Source: Streptomyces sp. 71268 (GTDB lineage: Bacteria > Actinomycetota > Actinomycetes > Streptomycetales > Streptomycetaceae). Taken from it: a stretch of 64,000 nt of DNA. The stretch covers positions 5,053,001 through 5,117,000 of the forward strand of contig NZ_CP114200.1 in the NCBI RefSeq assembly GCF_029392895.1, given 5' to 3'. A program made the translations under genes and the position numbers. Shown in pieces: positions 50,911-58,800 of this stretch; positions within the stretch are counted from its first letter, which is position 1, and every line of letters begins with the position of its first letter. The notes below the pieces were generated by a model. The model was given only the letters and a program-made list of their open reading frames with translations. It did no database searches and was not told where the DNA came from.

Positions 50911-50950
50911 CCCGGTCGGCCGGCGCCCGCGCGGGCACCGGCCGACCGGG
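50911..50950. terminator. Long bidirectional hairpin terminator
   Basis: CCCGGTCGGCCGG at 50911-50923 pairs perfectly with CCGGCCGACCGGG at 50938-50950, and an inner palindrome GCCCGCGCGGGC extends the stem. It lies between the convergent genes ending at 50900 and 50965. Confidence 0.85.
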
Positions 50951-50964
50951 GGAGCCGGGGAGCG

Positions 50965-52314
50965 CTAGGCCGCCTTGCGGTTGACCAGCGTCTGGCCCAC
51001 GTCGACGAAGCCCTGGCGGACCGCCACCAACTTGCCCTCCTTCACCACCTGGTAGGTCACGTTGGCGTTGACGATGCGCGGGTAGTCGCGGATCGGCAGC
51101 AGGTCCTGGAAGCGCCAGCGGAGCTTGGGGGTCAGGCCGCCGGTGTCCGTGGCGTGGCCGCGGTCGAGCGTGGTGCGGACCGCGTGGGCGCTGATCTTGC
51201 CCGGGTCGAGCGAGGTGAGCACCGACCTGAGCACGGTGTACGCGATCCACGTGGTCTGCACGCCGGGGTCGGCGATGTCGATGCGGTTGTCGTCGAAGGC
51301 GTAGTCGTGAACGATCTTCTGCATCGGCTTCCAGCGCGGATCCTCGGCGACCGGGTACCAGCCGGTGGCGTACGTCCCCTCCAGGGCGCTGTCGCGCCCG
51401 CCGGTGCTGTCCACCAGCGACTGCCGCACGCTGCCCAGGATCGAGGCGATGCGCACCCGCGAGTCGTCCTCCTGCACGCGGCGGAAGGAGTCGAAGAAGG
51501 TGTTGGTGCGCTTGCCGAGGGCCGCGGTCACGCATCCCGGGCCGCCGCCCGTCGTGTCCGCCACCGTGCCGTCGCTCACGCCCGTGCCGGTGCTGGCGTC
51601 GGAGGACGTGCCCCCGCCGCTGCCGGCGCCGGACAGCGCCTGCTGGGCCTGGCGCGTGTAGTCGCTCGCGTCCTCCGGGGCGCGGATGTCGGCGGCCGGG
51701 CTGCGGTTGCCCTCGGCGAGGCCGGCGTCGAGGAGTTCGGGCAGTTCGTCGCCGGCGATGGTGTCGGGGCGTACCAGCGACACCGCGCCGCACACGCTCG
51801 CCAACTGGCGGCCGTTGCCCGCGAGGAGGGCGGCCTGGCCGCCGTTGACCGGGTACGAGAAGGGGCTGGTGAACTCCTCCTCGGAGAGGCCGTAACCACC
51901 GATGTAGGGGATGCCGGCCGCTTCCAGGGGGGACATGAAGGAGCGACCGTGCTGACTGTAGGAGCCGACGACGGCCACGGCCTTCTCGTCGGCGGCGCGC
52001 CGCGCGCACTGGGCGGCGGCGATGGCGTCGTTGCGTTCGTTGCAGGTGAGGACGCGGAGCTCGCGGCCGTGGATGCCGCCCTTGTCGTTGACCCAGCGGG
52101 CGTACGCCTGCGCCATGGCCGGCATGCCCGGCATGTTGGTGGCGTTGGTGTCGTCGGGGGCCCAGGTCATGATGGTGATGGGTTCGTCGCGGGAGCCGTT
52201 CGAGGACCCGGAGAGGATGCCGCAGCCGCTGATCAGCAGCGTGCCGGCCGCCGCACAAGCCGCCACTCGCGCGGTAGGGGTAGGACGGAGGAAGGGACGT
52301 CGCCGACCGTTCAT
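50965..52314 (-). CDS. ABC transporter substrate-binding lipoprotein (branched-chain amino acid type)
   Basis: A 449-aa periplasmic-binding-type lipoprotein. The ATG at 52314 gives a basic start, hydrophobic core and lipobox LISGC near residue 30. The mature part resembles type I solute-binding proteins of the Leu/Ile/Val class: PGMPAMAQAYARWVNDKGGI, ELRVLTCNERNDAIAAAQCA and VAVVGSYSQHGRSF. A Gly/Ser/Thr-rich insert (SGAGSGGGTSSDASTGTGVS) interrupts the middle near residues 225-260. No permease or ATPase gene is nearby, so it may be an orphan or a sensor subunit. The ligand is unknown. Confidence 0.85.
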   Translation of the reverse strand: MNGRRRPFLRPTPTARVAACAAAGTLLISGCGILSGSSNGSRDEPITIMTWAPDDTNATNMPGMPAMAQAYARWVNDKGGIHGRELRVLTCNERNDAIAAAQCARRAADEKAVAVVGSYSQHGRSFMSPLEAAGIPYIGGYGLSEEEFTSPFSYPVNGGQAALLAGNGRQLASVCGAVSLVRPDTIAGDELPELLDAGLAEGNRSPAADIRAPEDASDYTRQAQQALSGAGSGGGTSSDASTGTGVSDGTVADTTGGGPGCVTAALGKRTNTFFDSFRRVQEDDSRVRIASILGSVRQSLVDSTGGRDSALEGTYATGWYPVAEDPRWKPMQKIVHDYAFDDNRIDIADPGVQTTWIAYTVLRSVLTSLDPGKISAHAVRTTLDRGHATDTGGLTPKLRWRFQDLLPIRDYPRIVNANVTYQVVKEGKLVAVRQGFVDVGQTLVNRKAA

Positions 52315-52423
52315 AGGCACAGACCCTTGCGTCCCGCCCGGAACGCCTGAGAGTTGTCTGCGTAACGAAAGGTGTATTGGAGGTGAATTACGGGGGTGTG
52401 GGGAGGGCCTGATGTGCGGAACG

Positions 52424-52429
52424 TATGAT
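52424..52429 (+). promoter_or_regulatory. -10 element, possibly for a leaderless mRNA
   Basis: TATGAT at 52424-52429 ends 8 bp before GTG 52438. The expected transcription start therefore falls at or next to the start codon. No -35 TTGACA is visible upstream. Confidence 0.5.
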
Positions 52430-52437
52430 CGATTACT

Positions 52438-52932
52438 GTGCAAGGTTCGGAGAAGACTTCCCGTCGCGGTCGCCGCTCGACCACCATGGGCGCTATGCCG
52501 CTCACTGACATGCCGTGGTGGCGCTGGCGCAGCAACGTGCGCTCGGCGCTGCACATGCTTTCCGACCCCGCCTTCCAGCGGGACTGCTGGCTCGCGGGCC
52601 AGGACGGTTACGGGGACGTGACCGACGCCGTCTACCGGCTGGTCGAGGACACCTGGCTGGACAACTGGTCGGCCGAGAAGTACGTCGGGACGATCTTCCG
52701 GGACGCGCAGGAGGCGGCGCTCGTGGACGCGGCCGTGCTCCGGGTGCTGCGGATCATGCACGAGGTCGGGGCGGACGCGCCGGTCTCCACGTACATGGGC
52801 CACCCCGGCTGGCCAGAGGCGGTGCACGCGGCGCGCGAGGCCCACGTCCACCTGGCCGCGGCCGACGGCGAGGACCCGGACGTGCCGCCCCACTCGCTCC
52901 AGGCGCTGGCGCGGCTCACGCAGACGGCCTGA
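52438..52932 (+). CDS. SCO4402 family protein
   Basis: A 164-aa protein from GTG 52438; the conserved part starts at an internal ATG, 52486 (MGAMPLTDMPWWRW). It matches the actinobacterial SCO4402 family across SNVRSALHMLSDPAFQRDCW and DNWSAEKYVGTIFRDAQEAA, continuing to a variable C-terminus. Its biochemical role is unknown. GTG 52438 lacks a ribosome site but has a -10 element 8 bp upstream, so a leaderless transcript is possible. It precedes purU by 35 bp. Confidence 0.85.
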   Translation: MQGSEKTSRRGRRSTTMGAMPLTDMPWWRWRSNVRSALHMLSDPAFQRDCWLAGQDGYGDVTDAVYRLVEDTWLDNWSAEKYVGTIFRDAQEAALVDAAVLRVLRIMHEVGADAPVSTYMGHPGWPEAVHAAREAHVHLAAADGEDPDVPPHSLQALARLTQTA

Positions 52933-52967
52933 GCCGCCGCGCTCACGGTGTGCGAGGCTATTGGGTT

Positions 52968-53912
52968 ATGAACGCCTCGCAGCCCGCGCCGCCGCCCGCC
53001 CCCGAGCACGCCGCGGGGCACGCCCCCGAGCAGTTCGTGCTCACGCTCTCGTGCCCCGACAAACAGGGCATCGTGCACGCCGTCTCCAGCTTCCTCTTCA
53101 TGACCGGTTGCAACATCGAGGACAGCCAGCAGTTCGGCGACCGCGACACGGGCCTGTTCTTCATGCGGGTGCACTTCACCGGCGGCCGCCGCGGCGAGGG
53201 CGCCGACGGGTCCGCGCCGGCGCAGCCGCCGGTCACGGTGGAGAAGCTGCGGGCGAGCTTCGCCGCGGTGGGCGACTCGTTCGCGATGGACTGGCAGATC
53301 CACCGGGCCGACGAGAAGATGCGCGTCGTGCTGATGGTGAGCCGCTTCGGGCACTGCCTGAACGACCTGCTCTTCCGCTCCAGCATCGGCGCCCTGCCGA
53401 TCGAGGTCGCGGCCGTCGTCTCCAACCACCCCACCTTCGCCGAACTCGCCGCCTCGTACGGCGTCCCCCTCCACCACATCCCGGTCACCGCCGACACCAA
53501 GGCCGAGGCGGAGGCGCGACTCCTGGAACTCGTACGGGACGAGGAGGTCGAACTCGTGGTGCTCGCTCGGTACATGCAGGTGCTCTCGGACGACCTGTGC
53601 AAGCGGCTCTCCGGGCGGATCATCAACATCCACCACTCCTTCCTGCCGAGCTTCAAGGGCGCCAAGCCCTACCACCAGGCGCACGCGCGCGGCGTGAAGC
53701 TGATCGGCGCGACGGCGCACTACGTCACGGCCGACCTCGACGAGGGCCCGATCATCGAGCAGGAGGTCGAGCGGGTCGGCCACGAGGTCACCCCGGACCA
53801 GTTGGTGGCGGTGGGCCGGGACGTGGAGTGCCAGGCGCTGGCCCGCGCCGTGAAGTGGCACAGCGAGCACCGCGTCCTGCTCAACGGGCGGCGCACGGTC
53901 GTCTTCGCGTAG
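52968..53912 (+). CDS. purU: Formyltetrahydrofolate deformylase
   Basis: A 314-aa enzyme that releases formate from 10-formyltetrahydrofolate and so balances one-carbon pools for purine synthesis. An ACT-like N-terminal domain (LTLSCPDKQGIVHAVSSFLF at about 25-45) is followed by a formyltransferase fold. The catalytic pattern includes the Asn/His/Asp triad in VVSNHPTF, NIHHSFLPSFKG and DEGPIIEQ. The C-terminal RTVVFA is typical of PurU. ATG 52968 is the likely start, although its ribosome site is weak. Confidence 0.94.
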   Translation: MNASQPAPPPAPEHAAGHAPEQFVLTLSCPDKQGIVHAVSSFLFMTGCNIEDSQQFGDRDTGLFFMRVHFTGGRRGEGADGSAPAQPPVTVEKLRASFAAVGDSFAMDWQIHRADEKMRVVLMVSRFGHCLNDLLFRSSIGALPIEVAAVVSNHPTFAELAASYGVPLHHIPVTADTKAEAEARLLELVRDEEVELVVLARYMQVLSDDLCKRLSGRIINIHHSFLPSFKGAKPYHQAHARGVKLIGATAHYVTADLDEGPIIEQEVERVGHEVTPDQLVAVGRDVECQALARAVKWHSEHRVLLNGRRTVVFA

Positions 53913-54004
53913 CCGGGGCCGGTAGCCGGGGGCCGTTGGCCGGGGGCCGGGGGCCGGTCGCGGCTCGCGGCGCCCCGCATGCGGGCGGCCCGGGCGCCGG
54001 CCGG

Positions 54005-55252
54005 TCACAGCCGGGAGAGCGAGGCGGTCGCGTAGAGCACGTCGCGGATGGCCTCGGGGTCGCCGAGCTGCCCGGCCACCACGTCCAGCGGCGGTACGTG
54101 TCCGGCCACCAACCGGCAGAACTCCTCCCGGTCCAGCGCGAGGTGCGCCACCTGCTCGTCGGGGGACGCCGTCGCGGTCGGCGAGTCGAGCGCGATGTAC
54201 CAGTGGCCGCCGCCGTGCCCCTCGACCTCCAGGTGCAGCGCGCGGCTCGGCACTCCGGTCCGCCCGAGGTGGCGCGGCGGGCTCGCGAGCCCGGCCTGCC
54301 GCCGCTCGGCGAGCGCCCGGGGCAGCAGCCGCGCGCACAGGTCGATCATCAGGTTGAGGTGCGCGGCGGCGGGCGGCCGGTACGGGTAGCTGACCGCCTC
54401 CGCGATGTCCACGCCGTGCACCCAGCACTCGAAGGCGCGGTCGAGCAGCGCGTCCCGCAGCGGCAGCGCGAACTCGCCGTACGGTACGGAGAGTTGGCTG
54501 ATGCCGCGGCCGGCGAACGACACGGTCCGCAGCAGCGCGTGCCCTTGGTCGCGCCACGGGCCACGGATCGCTTCCGGCCCCGGCCCGGCCCGCGGGGACT
54601 CCGGCGGCCGTGGGGCGGCCGACCGGGAGGCGGCGCGTGGCGGCCGGACGCCGTGCGGGCGCTCGCCGTACCGGGTGAGCTGGGCGACGTGGGCGGGCTC
54701 GGCGCGCCAGTACGCCTCGGTGCGCGCCAGCGGCCCGGTGGGCGCGCCGGGGCCGAGCGGGTCGGGCAGCCCGACGGCGGTGGCGACGACGCCGTCCACG
54801 GTCAGCAGGTGGCCGATGACGCCGGCCACGGTGGTGTCACGCAGCCGGGCCCGCTCGCCGTCGAACCAGCGCAGCGCCACCGGGGCGCGCCACTCGGCCT
54901 CGCCCATGTCGCCGATCAGCGCGTCGAGTCGGGCGGCCTCCGCGTCGTACGGCGCGGCCCACTCGGGCACCGGGATGCGGGCCGGGCGGCGGCCGAGGCA
55001 GCCGGCCAGGACCCGGGATCTGAGCTGCGGGTTGAGGTCGAGGTTCTCCTCGACGTGCAGCAACCCGACCGCCCTGCGCAGCCGGACGGCCTCCTCGGCG
55101 CAGGTCGGGCACTGGCCCAGGTGGTGGTCGACGACCGCGATCTCCTCGGCCGAGCAGGCGGCCAGCGCCCAGGCGCCGAGCATCGACTTGAGTACGTGGT
55201 GCGACGGGGCGGGCGCGTCGGGCGCGCCGATCACGTCGGAGTCCGCGCTCAC
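54005..55252 (-). CDS. Zinc-finger anti-sigma protein fused to a maleylpyruvate-isomerase-like domain
   Basis: A 415-aa protein. The start is set at GTG 55252 behind GAGGGGAGGG; an in-frame GTG at 55558 overlaps the sigma stop by 4 bp and would add about 102 low-complexity residues. The N-terminus contains an HxxxCxxC zinc anti-sigma motif (HHLGQCPTC) near residues 43-51. The middle and C-terminal parts resemble the DinB/maleylpyruvate isomerase-like mycothiol fold (IGHLLTVDGVVATA, RAFECWVHGVDIAEAVSY). It is encoded directly downstream of the ECF sigma gene and is the likely antagonist of that sigma. Confidence 0.85.
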   Translation of the reverse strand: MSADSDVIGAPDAPAPSHHVLKSMLGAWALAACSAEEIAVVDHHLGQCPTCAEEAVRLRRAVGLLHVEENLDLNPQLRSRVLAGCLGRRPARIPVPEWAAPYDAEAARLDALIGDMGEAEWRAPVALRWFDGERARLRDTTVAGVIGHLLTVDGVVATAVGLPDPLGPGAPTGPLARTEAYWRAEPAHVAQLTRYGERPHGVRPPRAASRSAAPRPPESPRAGPGPEAIRGPWRDQGHALLRTVSFAGRGISQLSVPYGEFALPLRDALLDRAFECWVHGVDIAEAVSYPYRPPAAAHLNLMIDLCARLLPRALAERRQAGLASPPRHLGRTGVPSRALHLEVEGHGGGHWYIALDSPTATASPDEQVAHLALDREEFCRLVAGHVPPLDVVAGQLGDPEAIRDVLYATASLSRL

Positions 55253-55554
55253 GCCGCCGCCCTCCCCTCGCGCGCCGGGTTCGGGAGGGGCGTCGGCCGC
55301 CGCCGGCTCCTCGTCTGGTCGCGCTGTCGTGGGGTTAAGTGCATCGGTCTCGGACTCCGTGTGTCGTTTCTCGGCCTCCGCGGCCTCGGGCGACCGGCCC
55401 TGCGCCGGCACCCCGCGCGGCCGGGTCGGGGCCGGCCCGGGCCAGTGCCCGCCGTCCTCGGCGGGCGGGCGCGGCGCGGGTATGCGCGGCCGCCCGGCGG
55501 GGCCGGGGGCGTCGCTGTCGTCGGGGCCGGTACGGCCCGGTTCACCGGGCCCGC
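55253..55554 (-). other. Open-frame gap between sigma and anti-sigma genes
   Basis: This stretch is continuously open in the anti-sigma frame and encodes Pro/Glu/Ala-rich sequence if translation starts at GTG 55558. If the start is GTG 55252 the gap is untranslated. A GTGA overlap at 55555-55558 supports the longer version; the strong ribosome site before 55252 supports the shorter. Confidence 0.5.
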
Positions 55555-56139
55555 TCACCGGGCGCGCCTGGGTTTCGGGGGCGCACTGACCCGCGGCGCG
55601 GCGTCGTGCGCCGTGGAGAGCAGTTGCAGGCCGAGCCGGAGTCGCCGTCTGGCCTCGTCCTCGGTGACCCCGAGCGCGGCGGCGGCCTCCCGGTAGTCCC
55701 GCCGCTCGCGGTAGGCGAGTTCGAGGGCGTCGCGCAGCGGCGCGGGCATGGCGGTCACGATGTAGTCCGCGCGGGCGGCGGCGGAGGCGTGTCGGATCTT
55801 CGACTCGACGTCCGCCGGGCTGACCTCGCCGGCGCCCTCGTCCACGCCGGCCTCCGTGGACTGGCGCAGCCGGTGCACCGCCTGCCGGTGGGTGAGGGCG
55901 GCGATCCAGGACCGCAGCGAACTCTGCTTCGGGTTGAAGGAGTCCGGGTTCTCCCAGACGTGGGCGAAGACGTCGCGGGTGACGCGGTCGGCGGCCTCCT
56001 CCTCGCCGAGCACCCGGTAGGCGAGGTGGTGCACCAGGGACGCGAAGCGGTCGTACAGCTCGCCGAGCGCCGCCGCCTCTCCACGGGCCAGCCGCTGTTG
56101 CATCTTGCGGTCCCAGCGAAGCGGTGCTTGCTGCGTCAT
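55555..56139 (-). CDS. ECF-type RNA polymerase sigma factor
   Basis: A 194-aa sigma-70 family protein of the extracytoplasmic-function type, probably the orthologue of SCO4409. The ATG at 56139 opens MTQQAPLRWDRKMQQRL. Region 2 reads RFASLVHHLAYRVLGEEEAA and then VFAHVWENPDSFN. Region 4 reads MPAPLRDALELAYRERRDYR followed by EAAAALGVTEDEARRRL. The anti-sigma gene lies downstream and a STAS antagonist is divergent, together forming a partner-switch set. Confidence 0.92.
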   Translation of the reverse strand: MTQQAPLRWDRKMQQRLARGEAAALGELYDRFASLVHHLAYRVLGEEEAADRVTRDVFAHVWENPDSFNPKQSSLRSWIAALTHRQAVHRLRQSTEAGVDEGAGEVSPADVESKIRHASAAARADYIVTAMPAPLRDALELAYRERRDYREAAAALGVTEDEARRRLRLGLQLLSTAHDAAPRVSAPPKPRRAR

Positions 56140-56536
56140 GCGGGCCCCCAACGTTCCCGTTCCCGTGCCGATCTTCCGGTCGTATTGCCACTGCTCCCTC
56201 GAATGTAGTCCGGAGCTTCGGTGGCAACGGGGGTTTGCCGCAAGCTCCGTCGGCGGGATGGTGGCGGATGGTATGGGGACGGTCACTTTGGGCCAACGAA
56301 GGGTGGGGGACTTCGATCGGTGTCGAATGCTCACGTCCGAATGTGTCGATGTGTTATGGGCGTGTGACCGGATCTTTGGGGCTGATGTGCCGTAGCGGGG
56401 CATAGGGTCGAGAGGGTTGGCCGGTTTGGCATGGGTTCCGGGTTTCGTGGCGCGGCGCTCGGGCAGCCGCTTTCAGGAGCAGCTAATTCCGGTTCACGGA
56501 TTTCCGGTGGGCGGACGAGCGAAGGGCTTCGGGCGC
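56140..56536. other. Divergent promoter region of sigma and STAS genes
   Basis: A 397-bp region separates the sigma gene from the STAS gene. It has GC-poor patches at 56170-56240 and 56320-56360 that could carry promoters. I did not find a clear palindrome. Confidence 0.4.
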
Positions 56537-56911
56537 GTGACGTTGAAGGTGTTGGAGGTCGAGCAGGGGGAGTGGGCCGTGCTGCGGGTCGCCGGCGAGA
56601 TGGACCTGGTGACCTCGCCCGCCGTCCGGCAGCACGTGCACGATGCCGTGGCCGAGGGGCGCCGAAGTCTGGTGCTCGACCTGGGCGAGGTGCGGTTCTG
56701 CGACTCCAGCGGCGTGGGCGTGCTCATCGCCGCCCGTCGCCTGATGCGCTCGTGCTCCGGCCGGCTGCGGCTGATCCTCCCCGCCCAGGGCGCCGTCGAC
56801 GGCTCCCACGTGAACCGCGTGCTCGCCGCCCTCGGCGTACGCCGCCTCTTCGAGGTCTACCCCGACCTGCACACCGCGACCGACGAGAGCGCCGAGCCGC
56901 TCTCCGCGTGA
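56537..56911 (+). CDS. STAS anti-sigma factor antagonist
   Basis: A 124-aa STAS protein from GTG 56537 (MTLKVLEVEQGEW). The motif DSSGVGVLIAARR contains the conserved Ser that the partner kinase phosphorylates, in the sequence CDSSGVGV. The C-terminus VNRVLAALGVRRLFEVYPD is typical. Antagonists of this kind release sigma factors by binding the anti-sigma protein. It is divergent from the ECF sigma/anti-sigma pair. Confidence 0.93.
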   Translation: MTLKVLEVEQGEWAVLRVAGEMDLVTSPAVRQHVHDAVAEGRRSLVLDLGEVRFCDSSGVGVLIAARRLMRSCSGRLRLILPAQGAVDGSHVNRVLAALGVRRLFEVYPDLHTATDESAEPLSA

Positions 56912-57180
56912 CGGTTCCGCGCGACGGCTCCCCGCCCGGGGGAGCCCGCCCCGGCCGCGCGGACGCCGGGGCCCGGCCCCCGCTCCCGGCGCCCTGAACG
57001 CCCCGTACGGCCCGTACGCGGCCTGAACGTCTCCCGCGCCTCGTGCGTTTCCCGTGCCCCGTACGTACCGTGTGCCGGCCGTCCGCCCCTGCCGTGCCCG
57101 GCGCGCCTGCCCCTCCCGTGCCCCGCGCCTGCCCCTCCCGCGCCCCGCTCCCCGTCGCCTCCGGCGGCGCTCGTGGTCGG

Positions 57181-58707
57181 TCAGTGGGGGGGTCGGGGGC
57201 CGGCGGGGGCGGGGCCGAGGGTGGTGGTGCCGGGGGCGGCGCGGTGGCCGAGGCCGGTGCGGTAGGCGTCGAGCGCCGCCTCCACCCGGCCCGTGCGGCG
57301 CAGCAGGTCGCCGAGGAGTCGGCACAGGTCGGCCAGGTCGCCGGCCGCGCCGGAGCGCTCAAGCAGGGACAGGGCGGCGCAGTAGTGCTCCTCGGCCGCC
57401 TCCAGGTCGCCGCGCTCCTCCGCGATCAGCCCGAGCAGCCGGTGCGCGCCGCCCGCGTGCACGGCGCCCCGCTCCGCGGTCAGCCCGCCGGTGGCCTCGG
57501 TCGCCGGGCCGGTCGCCGCGCCGTCCGGTTCGGCCGCCGGGCCGCCCGGGCCGGTCGCCGGTGCGGTGTCGGTCGGGCCCGGGGTGGCGAGCAGGGGGCG
57601 CAGCAGGTCCCGGGCCTCGTCCGTCTTGCCCCGCCGCCGCAGCACGTCCGCCAGCTCCACCTCCACCTGCACGGTGTACAGCGCGGCGCGCTTGGACGCC
57701 AGCATCGAGCGCGCGGTGCGCAACTCCTCCTCGGCGCGCGGCAGGTCGCCGTCCTGGGCGTGTACGTAGCCGCGCATCCAGTGGCAGTGCGCGAGGTCGG
57801 TGTGGATGCGCAACTGCTGGTACAGCTCCTGCGCCTTGGCGAGCGAGGCGTCCGCCTCGGCCGTGCGCCCCTCCGCGATGAGGGTGCGGGCCACGCCCCG
57901 GTGCATGCCGGCGACCAGCACCGGGTCGGCGACGCGCGGGGCCAGCGCGAGCGCCAGCTCGGCGGCCTGCGCGGCCCGCGCGTGCGCGCCCATGTCCATG
58001 TACGGGGCGATGGCGGCGGTGTACAGGAGGAGCAGCGCGTCCGGGTCGTGCAGCCCGGCGGCGTTCAGCTCGTCCAGCGCGCTCTCCAACAGGTAGCAGG
58101 AGTAGCGCAGTTCGCCCGCGAGCAGGTGCGCGGTGGCCCGGCCCCGGATGGCCGGCACCCGGCGCGGCAGCGGCTCGTCCGCCAACAGCCGCTCGGCCTC
58201 CTCGAACCGCTGTCGCGCGGTGGCGAGTTCACCGCTCTCCAGGGCGCAGTCGCCGAGCCCGAGCAGGGCCGTGGCCTGCTCGGCGGGGAGAACGAGGTCT
58301 CTGGCCCGGTCGAGCAGAGACGCGAACGCGTCGGCCGCGTCGCGGGCGGCGCCGGTCGCCAGCGTGCGGCGGGCGTCGGTCAGCCCCATCCGCAGCTCGG
58401 TGGCGGCCCGTGGGGAGCGGCCGGTGGCCAGCTCGTCGGGGCTGGTGCCGAGCCGCTCGGCGAGGTGCCGCAGCGCGGCGTCCGACGGGCGCACCCGGCC
58501 CGCCTCCAGGGTCGAGACGTAGGCGGCGGTGTACGCGGGCTCGGCGAGCTGGCGCTGGGTGAGCCCGCGCTCGGTGCGCAGCCGCAGCACGCGGCGCCCG
58601 ATGGCGCGCGGCCCCGTCGGGTCGTCCGGCGCCGGGCCGCTCGCGTCCCCGGTCGTCCCCGTCGCGTCGTCCGCTCGGGCCGCCGCCCGGGTGCCCTTGT
58701 CAGCCAC
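57181..58707 (-). CDS. XRE-TPR transcriptional regulator
   Basis: A 508-aa cytosolic regulator from GTG 58707, behind a GGGAGACGAGGG leader. An N-terminal HTH (LRTERGLTQRQLAEPAYTAA, then VSTLEAGRVRPS) is followed by about nine helical TPR-type repeats, with ATALLGLGDCALESGELATA and AHCHWMRGYVHAQDGDLPRA as examples. Gly/Pro/Thr-rich linkers interrupt the last repeats. It resembles Streptomyces XRE-TPR regulators that sense peptides or small molecules. It is divergent from an alpha/beta hydrolase, and an AT-rich palindrome between them is a candidate operator. Confidence 0.87.
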   Translation of the reverse strand: MADKGTRAAARADDATGTTGDASGPAPDDPTGPRAIGRRVLRLRTERGLTQRQLAEPAYTAAYVSTLEAGRVRPSDAALRHLAERLGTSPDELATGRSPRAATELRMGLTDARRTLATGAARDAADAFASLLDRARDLVLPAEQATALLGLGDCALESGELATARQRFEEAERLLADEPLPRRVPAIRGRATAHLLAGELRYSCYLLESALDELNAAGLHDPDALLLLYTAAIAPYMDMGAHARAAQAAELALALAPRVADPVLVAGMHRGVARTLIAEGRTAEADASLAKAQELYQQLRIHTDLAHCHWMRGYVHAQDGDLPRAEEELRTARSMLASKRAALYTVQVEVELADVLRRRGKTDEARDLLRPLLATPGPTDTAPATGPGGPAAEPDGAATGPATEATGGLTAERGAVHAGGAHRLLGLIAEERGDLEAAEEHYCAALSLLERSGAAGDLADLCRLLGDLLRRTGRVEAALDAYRTGLGHRAAPGTTTLGPAPAGPRPPH

Positions 58708-58745
58708 CGTGCCCTCGTCTCCCGCAGGTAGGTTTGTCGCGGAGA

Positions 58746-58766
58746 AATTTATCTCGGCGATAAATT
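58746..58766. promoter_or_regulatory. AT-rich operator palindrome
   Basis: AATTTATC at 58746-58753 and GATAAATT at 58759-58766 are perfect 8-bp arms around a 5-nt spacer. It is one of the most AT-rich points of the window. It lies between the XRE-TPR start (58707) and the hydrolase start (58801) and probably controls both. Confidence 0.7.
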
Positions 58767-58800
58767 CACTTAACTAGTCGATTTACTGGAGGATGGACAG

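Noticed and set aside
52961..55696. A 911-codon plus-strand open frame over purU and the anti-sigma gene
   Set aside because: It is out of frame with purU and antisense to the anti-sigma gene. It is Arg/Gly-rich and has no motif.
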